Made by a program: the position numbers and the translations under genes. Below the pieces are notes generated by a model that did no database searches, was not told the origin of the DNA, and was given only the letters and a program-made list of their open reading frames with translations. Positions 55,890-64,000 of a stretch of 64,000 nucleotides of DNA are shown piece after piece. Each line of letters opens with the position of its first letter. The first letter of the stretch is position 1. The DNA lies in assembly GCF_022701255.1 (NCBI RefSeq), contig NZ_CP031705.1, positions 1,687,501 through 1,751,500 on the forward strand, in the 5' to 3' direction. The stretch is from Microcoleus vaginatus HSN003. GTDB lineage: Bacteria > Cyanobacteriota > Cyanobacteriia > Cyanobacteriales > Microcoleaceae.

Positions 55890-56283
55890 CGGCTCAAGCA
55901 GCCGCTGCCACTGTTGTTAGAAGCAAAACCGATCTTTGTGCTAAGCCCGTCGGTCGTATAAAATGATTCAAGTATTTTAGCTGCGCTTGATAGTTCTTTT
56001 GCGTCGCCCGCCGGAATTCGGCACAGTAGAAAAAAGGCAACAAAAAAAGGAAAACAGAAAAAGGAAACTCGATCGGCAAGTTTGGCGATCGGGAATAAAA
56101 TTTACGACTAAAACCAAAAAATCAATCCTACCCCTACAGGTAAAAGTGTAGACCAACTCCGGCTTTAATACCCCCTTTATTTTTTAATCGGCTTGGAGTG
56201 GAGCAAAGTTTGTGTAGGATTGGTTTCAACCGCTGAGTCTGATAAGGGAATTTCTGACCCCGATTTAATATGAGAGCTTAGGT
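55890..56283. other. Intergenic, no gene supported
   Basis: About 390 bases. Minus-strand ORF at 55894-56079 is low-complexity and has no match. A run of TTTTTTTGTTGCC and purine-rich stretches are present. The left border of the second tnpB element starts near 56284. Confidence 0.35.
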
Positions 56284-57805
56284 CAACTACCCGCCATCAA
56301 GCGGAGTACCGCTATGATGGGGGCTTGTATCTGAACTCCACCGCAATTCCGAGAACCTAGATAGGATTTCAGCTTTGGTTTCAACGCTCGACACATTAGG
56401 GGATGCTGACAAGCTCCCCGTGCTAGTCCAGTCTTGCCGAACTAGCAGCGTTCTCATTGTAATATTTCGCGCACCAACCAAATCAGCGTGTAACGCATGA
56501 CCGCAGCATTCACAGCGAAATAAGAGTCCTTTGTTAGGTCTATTAGCATCTGAGGTGTGTCCACATTTAGGACAACTCTTCGATGTATAATGCGCTGGAA
56601 CTAGAGTAGCCAGAGAGCCGTTTAGATTAGCCTTGTAGTCGATATAACCGTGCAATTCGGCAAATGACCATTTAGCCTTATTTCTATTAGCTCTACGCTG
56701 TTTTTTACTAGCCTTTTTCCCGGACTTAGACTTAGTTCTATCTCGTATTCCGGTCAAGTTCTCTAGTCCAATCAGGCTGTTAGGTTTTGCAATTTCCTTG
56801 CTGATTTGGTGGTTCACATCAGCGATAAACCGTCTTTCTCTTCCAGATAAAGCGATTAGTCTTCGCTTTGCCGAACGAGTGTCTTTACGCTGAAGAGTCT
56901 GTCTAGCTTTGTGATAGCGGTTGGCTTTGTGTCTAGCGTCTTTTCCTGAGTAGAATTTAGACTTATTTTGTAAGTCTGTTTCCACCGCTAAGTAGCGCAT
57001 ACCCACATCGACACCAGAAACTCTGGTTATTTTTAGTGGATCAATTTCAGGTACTTCTACTTCAATGCTTACCATTAAGTAGTAGACCTTAGAAGAACGC
57101 TGATAGACAATTTTAGCGGCTCCAATTTTAGCACCATTGGTAATTAAATCTAGATGCTTGTTGTATCCATCATACGGGACTACTATCCGACCTTGTAGCG
57201 TGATAATACTCACTTGCTGCTCGGTCTTAAAAGAGTAGTCCCGTTGATAATTTAGGGTACAGGTTCGAGAAATATATTTAGGGGGTTTATCCAGCCCTTT
57301 ATACCGCCTCTTTGTGTAGCCTTTGGCGATAGCATCGTTAGATTGTTTTACTTTAGACCAAAGGGTCTTATAGGTAGCAGATACTTGTCTGGGTACATTG
57401 CAAGCCATTTGCGCTCCAAGCCCAAATCGAACTCGCAATTCGTTGTAGACAGCTTTCTGTAACTTAGCGCCATTACTGGTTCTACCCGCTTCAAAAGCGA
57501 CTTGTGAAGTATAGTTCAAGGCATCCCGGTAAGCTAAAGCAGTCTGAGACACCAAGGCTTTTTGCTCGGTGGTCAGGTTTAGTTTCAGCTTGGCGGTGAT
57601 TACTTGGGGCATTATCTTCACGAACTCTGATATTATTGTATCTCGTGAAAGCGAGGATGGTGAGGGGCACAGCAAGATTTGTTCGTTCATCGACAGCCCC
57701 CTCACTTTCCGATATCTGAAGATTGTCGGTTTTGTTCGGGGGCGGATCTCTTTACTCACGCGAATTCCTCCCGCCGCTCACCTGAGTACAGGTAGAGCGG
57801 GGGAC
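56284..57805 (-). mobile_element. Second solitary tnpB element (IS200/IS605 superfamily)
   Basis: Right-end hairpin CCATCAAGCGGAGTACCGCT...TGATGG at 56294-56320 overlaps the 3' end of tnpB; left-end hairpin CCGCTCACCTGAGTACAGG...GAGCGG at 57774-57800 lies upstream. Both loops contain GTAC, as in the first element (9486-10911). No tnpA. Both ends are inferred from hairpins. Confidence 0.75.
56287..57612 (-). CDS. tnpB: TnpB-family RNA-guided nuclease
   Basis: A 441-residue TnpB. RuvC motif I is VSGVDVGMRYLAV (Asp), motif II is LIGLENLTGIR (Glu), and motif III is LHADLVGARNI (Asp), all intact; the zinc finger is CPKCG...CECCG. Start: ATG at 57612 (MPQVITAKLKLNLTTEQ) is the family N-terminus; the upstream 49 codons lie in the left end. 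The last ten residues are encoded by the right-end hairpin. TnpB proteins are RNA-guided DNA nucleases whose guide is read through the 3' end and the right end. Sequence differs strongly from the copy at 9674. Confidence 0.88.
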   Translation of the reverse strand: MPQVITAKLKLNLTTEQKALVSQTALAYRDALNYTSQVAFEAGRTSNGAKLQKAVYNELRVRFGLGAQMACNVPRQVSATYKTLWSKVKQSNDAIAKGYTKRRYKGLDKPPKYISRTCTLNYQRDYSFKTEQQVSIITLQGRIVVPYDGYNKHLDLITNGAKIGAAKIVYQRSSKVYYLMVSIEVEVPEIDPLKITRVSGVDVGMRYLAVETDLQNKSKFYSGKDARHKANRYHKARQTLQRKDTRSAKRRLIALSGRERRFIADVNHQISKEIAKPNSLIGLENLTGIRDRTKSKSGKKASKKQRRANRNKAKWSFAELHGYIDYKANLNGSLATLVPAHYTSKSCPKCGHTSDANRPNKGLLFRCECCGHALHADLVGARNITMRTLLVRQDWTSTGSLSASPNVSSVETKAEILSRFSELRWSSDTSPHHSGTPLDGG

Positions 57806-57856
57806 TCCTTCTGTTTTAGTTAAATCCCCCCCCAGAATTCCTGTGCAGAGTCAATT

Positions 57857-57890
57857 CTAAAATCTAAAATCTAAAATCTAAAATCTAAAA
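57857..57890. repeat. Tandem CTAAAAT heptamers
   Basis: Five head-to-tail CTAAAAT units, of the same heptamer class as the sites at 4232 and 14596 but with a different unit. Confidence 0.85.
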
Positions 57891-58184
57891 TTGATAGACT
57901 GACGGGGCTTTATATTGTTTTTTCTGCTAAAGAACCCCGGGATCTGTCAATAACTGTGTGATAACTGGTATGATTTACGTGCTTCAAGAGCCTAAAATAC
58001 TCGGAAGCAACCAGTGGGGCTGGACACGAACCTCACTATAAAACGCCGTAGAGGGAAAGATTGCCAGTACCTTGAAGGAAGTTCTCGATCTCCTTAACAG
58101 GAGTCAGAAGCCGACATCACAATCTATAGATTTTGATGTGGGAGTGTCACATGAAGAGTGCGCATTACAGGACAGGCTGAAGTA
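57891..58184. other. Leader of the membrane repeat protein
   Basis: About 290 bases including CAATAACTGTGTGATAACTGG and a possible -10/-35 region. ACAGGAGTCAG at about 58097 resembles a ribosome binding site but no ORF starts near it. Start of the next gene is GTG 58158 or ATG 58185. Confidence 0.35.
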
Positions 58185-60407
58185 ATGGCGAGACGACAAT
58201 CTGACCAATTCCACACACCACCGCAATACAACCCATCCCCTAAACCGACGGCACAGTTCAGTGCAGAGGCGACAGGCGATGCGAGTTCCTCAGTAACGGC
58301 GCTGCCGACCGAGGGAAAAAGAACTTTTTGGCAGTGGCAGCTTATCTGGCTGAGTCTCCTGGTGGGATTTGGAGTAACCGGTGCGGCTGCATTTCTGTGG
58401 TTGCTGACGATGCCGCCACCGCCGAATTGCCAGCAACTGTCGCCGCTGGCGGCGGACGGAGAGCGACTTTACTGCGCTCAACAAGCTGCTAAGTCGGGGA
58501 AGCTAGAACAGCTAGAATCGGCAATGGCATTGGTGCAGGCTTGGCCGAAAGAACATCCGCTATACTCGCAAGGTCAACATTTGATAGGGGAATGGTCGAA
58601 AGCCATTCTGGGATTTGCCAGGGCAAAAATTGAGAGGGGCGATTTGAAAGGCGCTCTGGAGATTGTGGCGAAAATTCCGAAAACCAGTCGGTCTTACCCA
58701 GAGGTACAGGAGGCTGTGACTGCTTGGGAAAAAAATTGGCAGGAGGGCCAAAAACTCTACGATACAGCCCTAGCAGCTTTGAAAAGTGAGGATTTAAGGA
58801 AAGCCTGGGATTATGCTCAAGCTCTATTTAAGCTGGAAAATATTTTCTGGAGTCAGAAGCGTTACAACGAGCTGATCCAGCAGATTTCTTTGGAAAGAAA
58901 CGGCTGGCAGCGCTTGCAAGAGGCTAGAGATTTGGCGAAGGACGAAACTCCGCAAAAGTTCGCTGAGGCGATCGTCCTGGCTCGTAAAATAGACTCGCAG
59001 CTTTTTGCCCGCGCTAAAGCTGAGAAGGAAATTGAGGGCTGGAGCCGGACTTTGCTGGCAATGGCTACTAAGCGGTTGGGGGCCAAAGACCTGCCGGGGG
59101 CGATCGAGGCTGCTTCTGTTGTGCCTCAGGATTCGCTTTTGTTTGCGGAAGCTCAAGATTTGATGCAGTTGGGTAGGGCTCAGGCAGTGACGTGGAACCA
59201 GTCGATATCAACTCCGCTGCCACAACACATTTTTAGCTTGCTGGAAGGGCAGGGGGCTGCTAGCCAAATTGCTCCGGGTCGCCCTCTGTACAAGCAAGCT
59301 CAAGTTCAAATTGAAAATTTGCAGGTGCAGTTTCAAGATTTGCTGCGGCTGCAAGTGGCGAGCACGATCGCTAGTTTCGGTCACATAGGGACGTTTGGAC
59401 TCGCGATCGAGCAAGCGCAAACTATCGGACTTAAGCAACCGCGGCGGATTCATGCTCAAACTTTGGTGGCTGCTTGGCGCCGGGAAATTCAGCGCATCGA
59501 AGACCAATCTTTTCTGACTCTGGCGAAGCAGTTGGCAGAAGCGCAAACGGTTGAAGGACTCAAGGGGGGCATCGCTCAGGTAGCCCTGGTTGCTCAAAAC
59601 CGTCCCCGCAGGATAGAAGCGCAAACTCTCTTGGCTCAGTGGACGAAACGCATAGAAGTTATTCAAGATCAGCCTTTTCTGGATGAAGCGATCGCCCTGG
59701 CGAAGCAAGGAAAACTTAGTGCTGCTATTGAAAAAGCTTCGGCAATTAAGAGCGGTAGGAGTTTGTACGCGAAAGCTCAGGATAATGTCTATCAGTGGGT
59801 GAGCGAACTGCAAGTTGCTCAAGACCGACCGATTCTCGATCGCGCTTCGGAATTGGCATCTCAAGGCAGTCTAGGAGCGGCGATCGATACGGCTTCCCAA
59901 ATCGGTTACGGTAGGGCGCTGTATTCAGAGGCGGCAGGTGCGATCGGGCGCTGGAGTGCTGAACTCAGAGCCAACAGTGCACCGCCACCGGAACCCGCTC
60001 GCGAGTATGCGCCAGCTCCAGCAGAGGAGTATGCGCCAGCTCCAGCACAGGAGTACGCGCCAGCTCCAGCAGAGGAGTATGCGCCAGCTCCAGCACAGGA
60101 GTACGCGCCAGAGCCAGAGCCAGAGCCTTACTATCCGCCTGCTAGACAAGAGGCCCCGGCTCCGGAACCTTACTATCCGCCCGCGAGAGAGCCGGAACCC
60201 GAACCTTACTATCCGCCCGCGAGAGAGCCGGAACCCGAACCTTACTATCCGCCCGCGAGAGAGCCGGAACCCGAACCTTACTATCCGCCCGCGAGAGAAG
60301 AAGCCCCGGCTCCGGCCCCAGAACCTGCTCCTCCGGCTCCGGAACCCCCGCCGCCCTCGATTCCTGAATCGGCTGGGCCTCCTGATGCTAATTTGCTGCC
60401 GGAGTAA
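58185..60407 (+). CDS. Membrane-anchored repeat protein with proline/glutamate tail
   Basis: About 740 residues, function unknown. After a Ser/Pro-rich N-terminus there is one transmembrane helix (LIWLSLLVGFGVTGAAAFLWLLTM). The outer part (residues about 90-600) is helical and repetitive, with units like LAKQGKLSAAIEKASAIKSGRSLYAKAQD and ASELASQGSLGAAIDTASQIGYGRALY. The tail has two arrays: YAPAPAEE (8-residue, 59998-60110) and REPEPEPYYPPA (12-residue, 60180-60300). It could be a scaffold. Sequences of this kind are often mislabelled 'chromosome segregation ATPase' in cyanobacteria, but no ATPase motif is present. GTG 58158 is an alternative start. Confidence 0.7.
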   Translation: MARRQSDQFHTPPQYNPSPKPTAQFSAEATGDASSSVTALPTEGKRTFWQWQLIWLSLLVGFGVTGAAAFLWLLTMPPPPNCQQLSPLAADGERLYCAQQAAKSGKLEQLESAMALVQAWPKEHPLYSQGQHLIGEWSKAILGFARAKIERGDLKGALEIVAKIPKTSRSYPEVQEAVTAWEKNWQEGQKLYDTALAALKSEDLRKAWDYAQALFKLENIFWSQKRYNELIQQISLERNGWQRLQEARDLAKDETPQKFAEAIVLARKIDSQLFARAKAEKEIEGWSRTLLAMATKRLGAKDLPGAIEAASVVPQDSLLFAEAQDLMQLGRAQAVTWNQSISTPLPQHIFSLLEGQGAASQIAPGRPLYKQAQVQIENLQVQFQDLLRLQVASTIASFGHIGTFGLAIEQAQTIGLKQPRRIHAQTLVAAWRREIQRIEDQSFLTLAKQLAEAQTVEGLKGGIAQVALVAQNRPRRIEAQTLLAQWTKRIEVIQDQPFLDEAIALAKQGKLSAAIEKASAIKSGRSLYAKAQDNVYQWVSELQVAQDRPILDRASELASQGSLGAAIDTASQIGYGRALYSEAAGAIGRWSAELRANSAPPPEPAREYAPAPAEEYAPAPAQEYAPAPAEEYAPAPAQEYAPEPEPEPYYPPARQEAPAPEPYYPPAREPEPEPYYPPAREPEPEPYYPPAREPEPEPYYPPAREEAPAPAPEPAPPAPEPPPPSIPESAGPPDANLLPE

Positions 60408-60454
60408 TTGGGTTTTCGCGCGATCAGTCTCTAAAATCTCAAATCTAAAATCAA

Positions 60455-62404
60455 GTGAGTAATTTCCAAGTGCTGACGATCGATGGCGACCCCATTTTCC
60501 GGCTGGGGCTGCGAGTTGCTTGCGAGCAGTATCCAGACTTGCAAGTTGTCGCAGAGGTTTCAACGGCAACGGAGGCTTTGCGGGTTCTAGAAGCTCGCTC
60601 GATCGGCTCTGGAGCAGCCAAGAAGCCGGCAGATTTGGTAATTTTGGCTGTTGAGGCTTTAAATTTGCGATCGGGTCAAACAGAGGCGCTGGCATTTTGT
60701 CGCAAACTCAAAAGTTTGTACCCCAACCTGCCCCTGTTGCTGCTAGGCGGGCCGCTGACAGCGGCGCGGTTGGCGGAGTTACAGGCGACGGGCGCGAATG
60801 GCTATTGTCCTAAAGGTAGAGATATTTCTCTGACAATCGAAGCTATTCGCGCTGTGGCATCTGGTCTCACTTATTGGGCGACGGATACGGCAGCTAACTC
60901 GGAAATAGAACTAAATGCAGCGGTGCTTCAAACAGTAGAAAACTCCGCAGCAATTGCAGATAAAAATGCAGATAATTCGACAATTGATACGCCAGTACAT
61001 AAAAAAATGCTGGCTTATTTTTGTCGTTCTGGACTACGGGAAATAGATGCAACTTTGGCGGTTGTCCAAGCTGATTTGCAAGATATCAGAGCCGCAGCTC
61101 CGACAGATTTGCCCTCTATTTTAGATGGGGTTGTACTCAACGGGCGCCGCCGAGAATTGCTCGCCGCTCGTTGGATTGTCAGTCAGTTATTATTTGAAGG
61201 AAAAGGGGAGAAGGAAGAAGGAAGAAGGAAGAAGGAAGAAGGAACAGGACAGAGGAAAGAAGGCAGAGGGGAGAAAGAAAAAATTAGAGGCGAGAATTTG
61301 TTAAATAATTCTCAATTGCAATTAGCGAATTCCCAAGTTTCGGCGAAATATTTGACCGTGGCAGCTAATTGGCAAAATAGCTTGTTTGACTCAGTGGCAG
61401 CTAAACTGCAGTTTGATTTGGTGAATTTGACTGGGTTGCCTTTGGAAATCGATATTTTGCGATCGCCCAAAAAGCGTGAATTGATGAGTTCCATCCTGCG
61501 GAAGTTAAAGGATTTGCTGGAGGAATTGCACTTTTCGCAAGTGCAGCAAACTCAATTGTCGCAAAAAATGCCTGCTATTTTACGGGATTTGTGGGAGGCG
61601 ACAATCATAGATTTTTTTGGCAGATACTATACACTGCAAACAGAAGAAAATCTGGTTTTTGATGGCCCTCAAGCAAGCTTAAAAGTGGGAGAAAGTCAAG
61701 AGGGAAGCGCTGCTTATCTATTGGCAGGGAGTGGCGTAGAAGTTGTGCCGATGCTGCTGGCAGATGCTGATGTAGTTGCCGCAGAAATCCTTGACAAAAT
61801 ACCGATGACAGTTGATTTTTTTGCACATTTGCTATTGGAAATTCCTCTAACAGTTGACAATATTTCTTGTGTGGCTGGCAGCCCGGAAGCAATGCAGCGA
61901 GCTGAAGCTTTGTTGGAAAATTTGGCATTACAAGTTGCTAGCGCAGTGGTACAGCCTCTACTAAATAATTTGGCAAATATTGAAGAAATTAAGCAAATTT
62001 TTTACGATGGTAAGTTGATTTCGACGCGAGAAATTGAGAGATTTCGGAATGATTTGTCCTGGAGATATAGCTGGGATAGATATTTTGTGGAACCGAAAGC
62101 TATTTTTGAAAGCAGGTTTGGGCTGTTTGTTTTGGGCGATTCTGGAATTAAGAAAATTTCTATTTATGCTCCGAGAAATCTAGAGTTAGCACAGCTTTCG
62201 GGGTGGCAGTTAGCCTTGACTTTGGTGCTGGAAACCAGGGATGCGATCGCACCTAGAGTTCGGGCGGTTATTTCGCTGTTGGGTGCTGGGGTTGTTTACG
62301 TTTTGACTCAGGTTATAGGGCGGGGAATTGGTTTGATAGGGCGGGGAATTATCCAGGGGATTGGTAATTCTTTGCAAGATAGCAAGTTTGGGAAAAATGG
62401 GTAA
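60455..62404 (+). CDS. DUF3685 protein with receiver-like N-terminus (Ycf55 relative)
   Basis: A 649-residue protein of DUF3685, the family containing red-algal plastid Ycf55. The first 125 residues look like a response-regulator receiver: LTIDGDPIFRLGLRVACEQYP and LLLLGGPLTAARLAELQATGANGYCPKG; the usual phosphoacceptor reads LVILAVEAL, so Asp is missing. The C-terminal two thirds is the Ycf55-like part, ending with hydrophobic helices (AVISLLGAGVVYVLTQVIGRGIGLIG). A purine-repeat insert encodes about residues 250-275. GTG 60455 is the start. Function unknown; membrane attachment by the tail is likely. Confidence 0.82.
   Translation: MSNFQVLTIDGDPIFRLGLRVACEQYPDLQVVAEVSTATEALRVLEARSIGSGAAKKPADLVILAVEALNLRSGQTEALAFCRKLKSLYPNLPLLLLGGPLTAARLAELQATGANGYCPKGRDISLTIEAIRAVASGLTYWATDTAANSEIELNAAVLQTVENSAAIADKNADNSTIDTPVHKKMLAYFCRSGLREIDATLAVVQADLQDIRAAAPTDLPSILDGVVLNGRRRELLAARWIVSQLLFEGKGEKEEGRRKKEEGTGQRKEGRGEKEKIRGENLLNNSQLQLANSQVSAKYLTVAANWQNSLFDSVAAKLQFDLVNLTGLPLEIDILRSPKKRELMSSILRKLKDLLEELHFSQVQQTQLSQKMPAILRDLWEATIIDFFGRYYTLQTEENLVFDGPQASLKVGESQEGSAAYLLAGSGVEVVPMLLADADVVAAEILDKIPMTVDFFAHLLLEIPLTVDNISCVAGSPEAMQRAEALLENLALQVASAVVQPLLNNLANIEEIKQIFYDGKLISTREIERFRNDLSWRYSWDRYFVEPKAIFESRFGLFVLGDSGIKKISIYAPRNLELAQLSGWQLALTLVLETRDAIAPRVRAVISLLGAGVVYVLTQVIGRGIGLIGRGIIQGIGNSLQDSKFGKNG
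61198..61290 (+). repeat. Polypurine GGAAGAAG repeat within the DUF3685 gene
   Basis: GGAGAAGGAAGAAGGAAGAAGG-type units in frame, encoding residues such as EKEEGRRKKEEGTGQRKEGRGEK. Same repeat as at 22560 and 32440. Confidence 0.85.
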
Positions 62405-62446
62405 TTATTCATTAGTTATTAGTCATTAGTCATTAGTTGGTAGTCA
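62405..62446. repeat. Short heptamer repeat AGTCATT/AGTTATT
   Basis: Four or five related units just after the DUF3685 stop. Same class as 14596-14676. Confidence 0.7.
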
Positions 62447-62578
62447 TGAGGAAGCTAAAATATTTATAGCTGGTGGTATGATAACTAAATGGTAGACGGT
62501 TAATCAAAAGCAATTGGCTCCTAGACCCCTGGATTCATCTGTGGGATTCATCTAAAATTTAAAATGGCTTGACTTTTT

Positions 62579-63064
62579 ATGAGTATTATGATCTCGATAG
62601 ATGCCGATCGCATAAACAGTTTAGATTTGTCTCCGGTGCGGACTGTGATTGAAAAGTGGCTGGCAGCAGGAGCGATCGCCCAAAACGAACAACAGCTACA
62701 ATTTGAAATTGAGTATCCGCGCGAAGAGTTAGATCCGCGAGAAATTTCGGAAATTCCCGAAGTACGGCTGTGGTTTATTCGCTTGGATGCTTGTTATCCT
62801 TGGCTGCCATTTTTACTGGATTGGAAAGCGGGAGAATTGGCACGCTATGCGGCGATGTTGGTGCCGCACCAGTTCCACCGAACCCAAGGTATTCAGTACA
62901 ATCCTGAAGCTTTGGAAATGTTTCTGATGAACAAAATTTTTGTGTTGACTGATTGGTTGAATCAGCAGGGAATTCCCAGTAAATCGAAGTTGATGGCGAT
63001 GTCGCAGATGTTTGGTTATGATTTGGAGGATGCTTTTTTTGATGTGATCCTGCCGCACCAATAA
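62579..63064 (+). CDS. crr6: Crr6-type NdhI maturation factor
   Basis: A 161-residue protein resembling Crr6, needed to mature the NdhI subunit of the photosynthetic NDH-1 complex. The conserved core is RLDACYPWLPFLLDWKAGELARYAAMLVPHQFHRTQGIQYNPEALEMFLMNKIFVLTDWL. No signal peptide or membrane helix. A start at ATG 62579 or the internal ATG at 62588 is possible. The neighbour to the right is unrelated. Confidence 0.88.
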   Translation: MSIMISIDADRINSLDLSPVRTVIEKWLAAGAIAQNEQQLQFEIEYPREELDPREISEIPEVRLWFIRLDACYPWLPFLLDWKAGELARYAAMLVPHQFHRTQGIQYNPEALEMFLMNKIFVLTDWLNQQGIPSKSKLMAMSQMFGYDLEDAFFDVILPHQ

Positions 63065-63102
63065 GCTGTCGCACCAATAAGCTGTAAGTAAGCCCACCTA
63101 AA

Positions 63103-63375
63103 TTGTATTTTTTGGGCGGGCGGGACGCCCACCCCACAAGAATTCGCTCAAACTTGAGTGTTAAATTTAGATGCTTCACACAATTGTGGGGTGTTGTATT
63201 TTTTGGGCGGGCGGGACGCCCACCCTACAAGAATTCGCTCAAACTTGAGTGTTAAATTTAGATGTTTTACACTATTGTGGGGTGTTGTATTTTTTGGGCG
63301 GGCGGGACGCCCACCCCACAAGAATTCGCTCAAACTGGACTGTTAAATTTAGATGCTTCACACTATTGTGGGGTG
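63103..63375. repeat. Three tandem copies of a 91-bp unit
   Basis: Units start at 63103, 63194 and 63285 with identical spacing of 91 bases. Each contains TTGTATTTTTTGGGCGGGCGGGACGCCCACCCC, ACAAGAATTCGCTCAAACT and GTTAAATTTAGATG, ending CTATTGTGGGGTG. Differences are only a few bases. The GGGCGGGCGGGACGCCCACC part can fold back. The element is noncoding and spans the intergenic region after crr6. Its end (GGGCTTCTAGCCCGCCC) is also near 25124. Confidence 0.9.
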
Positions 63376-63521
63376 GGCTTCTAGCCCGCCCAAAAAGGCG
63401 TAAGGTACGCAGTGCGTAACTCACAAATAGCGTGGTAAGCCCTCTTCACAATTTTCTCAGAATTGAGAGCTAGTTTAAATAAACAACGATCGCCCGATTC
63501 AATCGATCGAGGAAATTTACC

Positions 63522-64000
63522 ATGAAAACAGATTACCTCATCGTCGGCAGTGGTTTATCAGCACTGGTTTTCGGAGCTTTGATGGCAAACTCCGGCAAAA
63601 CCGTACACATCCTCGAAGCTCACGAGCATCCCGGAGGCTTTGGTCACACCTTTACGATGGCCAAAAAATACACCTTTAATGCCCAATTCCACTACGTTTG
63701 GGACTGCGGCGAAGGACATACAGTCAATCGAGTTCTCAAAAAACTCGGTCTCGATCGAGATGTCACCTTTGAACGGTACGATCCGAATGGCTACGACCAC
63801 ATGAGAATGCCGGGGTATGCGCTGGATATTCCCTCGGAACCAGAGGAACTGATCCGCAGATTGTCGGCGCTGTTTCCCGAAGCGGGCGAGAGAATTCGCC
63901 AATTCGTCAACGAAGTCGAGAAAACCGGCGAAGGACTCAGAAAACTCGCTCCTCCCGTCAAACCAATTGAATTGCTCAAAAATTTCGGTGACGTATTCTG
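63522..64000 (+). CDS. FAD-dependent oxidoreductase of the phytoene-desaturase/CrtISO group, 3' end cut by window
   Basis: The first 159 codons of a flavoprotein. The dinucleotide motif is YLIVGSGLSALVFGALMANSG, then VHILEAHEHPGGFGHTF, the usual second glycine-rich strand of amine-oxidase/phytoene-dehydrogenase proteins. FNAQFHYVWDCGEGHTVN follows. A GAGGAAATTTACC ribosome binding site precedes the ATG. The substrate cannot be judged from this part: carotenoid isomerase- or retinol-saturase-like enzymes are the nearest families. Confidence 0.85.
   Translation, partial: MKTDYLIVGSGLSALVFGALMANSGKTVHILEAHEHPGGFGHTFTMAKKYTFNAQFHYVWDCGEGHTVNRVLKKLGLDRDVTFERYDPNGYDHMRMPGYALDIPSEPEELIRRLSALFPEAGERIRQFVNEVEKTGEGLRKLAPPVKPIELLKNFGDVF

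Noticed and set aside
58185..60407. Chromosome segregation ATPase function
   Set aside because: No Walker motif; only one membrane helix and repeats are visible.
63103..63375. Possible CRISPR array in the 91-bp repeats
   Set aside because: The whole unit is repeated; there are no variable spacers of constant size and no cas genes.

Overview
The window looks like a chromosome segment of a filamentous, probably non-heterocystous cyanobacterium of the Oscillatoria/Microcoleus kind. The evidence is the very frequent HIP1-type octamers (GCGATCGC and CGATCG variants) and a set of cyanobacterial or plastid-lineage genes: Rubisco activase with a small-subunit-like tail, an NblR-like regulator, Crr6, DUF3120, DUF3685, DUF2949 and a glutamyl-tRNA synthetase with a CAAD membrane domain. 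Short tandem heptamers (GTTGACT, AGTCATT, CTAAAAT) between genes fit as well. Genus assignment is inference.

Layout. 1-9.1 kb is core metabolism: trpC (cut by the window start), a small cyanobacterial protein, a class-V aminotransferase, DUF2949, a DUF192 lipoprotein, an NblR-like regulator, ribokinase, Rubisco activase and argD. 9.5-14.6 kb holds a solitary, degenerate tnpB element lying directly upstream of a giant TPR-CHAT protein whose catalytic histidine is missing. 14.7-18.2 kb has gltX-CAAD, a DCC-family protein and a small membrane protein. 18.3-20.4 kb is a decay zone: a collapsed cytosine methyltransferase next to an intact HNH nuclease, then a broken pyruvate-formate-lyase activase and a tRNA-Asp. 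20.6-28 kb contains a phytase-like esterase, a RecB/RNase H-like nuclease, a cysteine lyase gene split by a 122-bp repeat, a VapBC pair and a ferrochelatase-family protein with a histidine tail. 28.3-38.9 kb has conserved cyanobacterial hypotheticals, a J-domain/Q-N-rich/pentapeptide protein, a PEP-CTERM protein, gamma-glutamyltransferase, a glycosyltransferase and DUF1350.

39.2-45.5 kb is the most distinctive accessory island: a compact phosphonate operon (PEP mutase fused to a nucleotidyltransferase, phosphonopyruvate decarboxylase, 2-aminoethylphosphonate transaminase, EamA exporter). It is preceded by a truncated methyltransferase-like ORF and followed by a decayed IS630 element and the tail of an ABC exporter. 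Together the genes should turn PEP into 2-aminoethylphosphonate and perhaps activate a phosphonate with a nucleotide for transfer to a lipid or glycan.

45.6-48.3 kb encodes a partner-switching module (anti-sigma kinase, response-regulator/PP2C phosphatase, STAS antagonist) whose phosphatase gene is cut by a 175-bp TA/TTAA-type miniature element; removing it exactly restores the frame. 48.4-64 kb holds an HTH-GrpE-like fusion, Dps, sulfiredoxin, an unrecognised 693-aa protein with a PD-(D/E)XK-like site, DUF1345, an Hpt protein, a Fur-family regulator, a second and intact-looking tnpB element, a membrane-anchored repeat protein, a DUF3685 regulator, Crr6, a 91-bp tandem repeat and the start of an FAD oxidoreductase. 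No CRISPR array, rRNA or prophage was seen.
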